Of a stretch of DNA of 5,236 nucleotides, positions 5,204 to 5,236 are shown piece by piece. This stretch comes from Gammaproteobacteria bacterium. Its GTDB lineage: Bacteria > Pseudomonadota > Gammaproteobacteria > Methylococcales > Methylomonadaceae. The stretch spans positions 1-5,236 of the forward strand of contig JANEMG010000192.1 in assembly GCA_024511045.1 (NCBI GenBank), given 5' to 3'. A program made the translations under genes and the position numbers. How positions within the stretch are numbered: position 1 is the first letter of the stretch; each line of letters begins with the position of its first letter. Under the pieces are notes generated by a model. The model ran no database searches. It was not told where the DNA came from and saw nothing but the letters and a program-made list of their open reading frames with translations.

Positions 5204-5236
5204 CCCCGGTAGCGACCAGGGCCGCACTGTTTATCC

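Larger units (their letters stand above)
4895..5236. other. Gene-free region upstream of the tRNA operon
   Basis: No convincing coding region is present on either strand. The part next to tRNA-Pro is the tRNA leader and promoter. Beyond about 5000 there are two inverted repeats: CGGTTGAT/ATCAACCG (5096-5121), which encloses a minus-strand TATAAT, and a GC-rich hairpin at 5167-5203. Short open frames on both strands lack ribosome-binding sites and recognisable features. A 60-codon plus-strand frame starting at 5030 overlaps both repeats and is not supported. Confidence 0.6.

Noticed and set aside
5030..5212. 60-codon plus-strand frame near the right edge
   Set aside because: It has no ribosome-binding site, its composition is odd, and it runs through both inverted repeats. 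The final part just translates the GCGAAGCGAA hairpin loop.

Overview
The window looks like a piece of chromosome from a gammaproteobacterium-like Gram-negative bacterium. The evidence is a tripartite-efflux gene pair (inner-membrane RND pump plus periplasmic adaptor), moderately GC-rich coding sequence, three tRNAs with encoded CCA, and the tRNA grouping Pro(UGG)-Arg(UCU)-His(GUG), which resembles tRNA clusters I know from gammaproteobacteria. No gene allows assignment to a genus; the lineage is an inference.

Layout. Bases 1-196 are AT-rich and gene-free. They hold a long imperfect hairpin (2-60) followed by a T run, then a second inverted repeat, GGACAC...GTGTCC (127-169). The intact RND permease gene (197-3457, 1086 aa) follows on the plus strand. 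Nine bases later comes the adaptor (membrane fusion protein) gene, 3467-4540. It reads as one continuous family member except for an in-frame amber codon at 3977-3979, which cuts it into a 170-residue N-terminal part and a C-terminal part. After a short intergenic stretch (4541-4641), three tRNA genes lie on the minus strand in transcription order Pro, Arg, His. They are driven by a very good sigma70-type promoter at 4954-4982. The remaining 3' stretch, to 5236, has no convincing gene but carries two clear inverted repeats, one of which overlaps a perfect TATAAT on the minus strand.

How the genes work together. The permease and adaptor should form the inner-membrane and periplasmic parts of a proton-driven efflux complex whose outer-membrane channel (TolC/OMF type) is not in the window. 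The pump gene comes first and the adaptor second. The permease keeps the paired aspartates of the proton relay but has arginine where AcrB has Lys940. The adaptor nonsense codon should disable the complex unless it is suppressed, is a sequencing error, or another adaptor substitutes. The tRNA operon is convergent with the efflux operon and functionally unrelated to it.

I did not find a convincing undescribed system. The points most worth a second look are the lone amber codon in an otherwise preserved adaptor and the inverted repeats in the two gene-free flanks.
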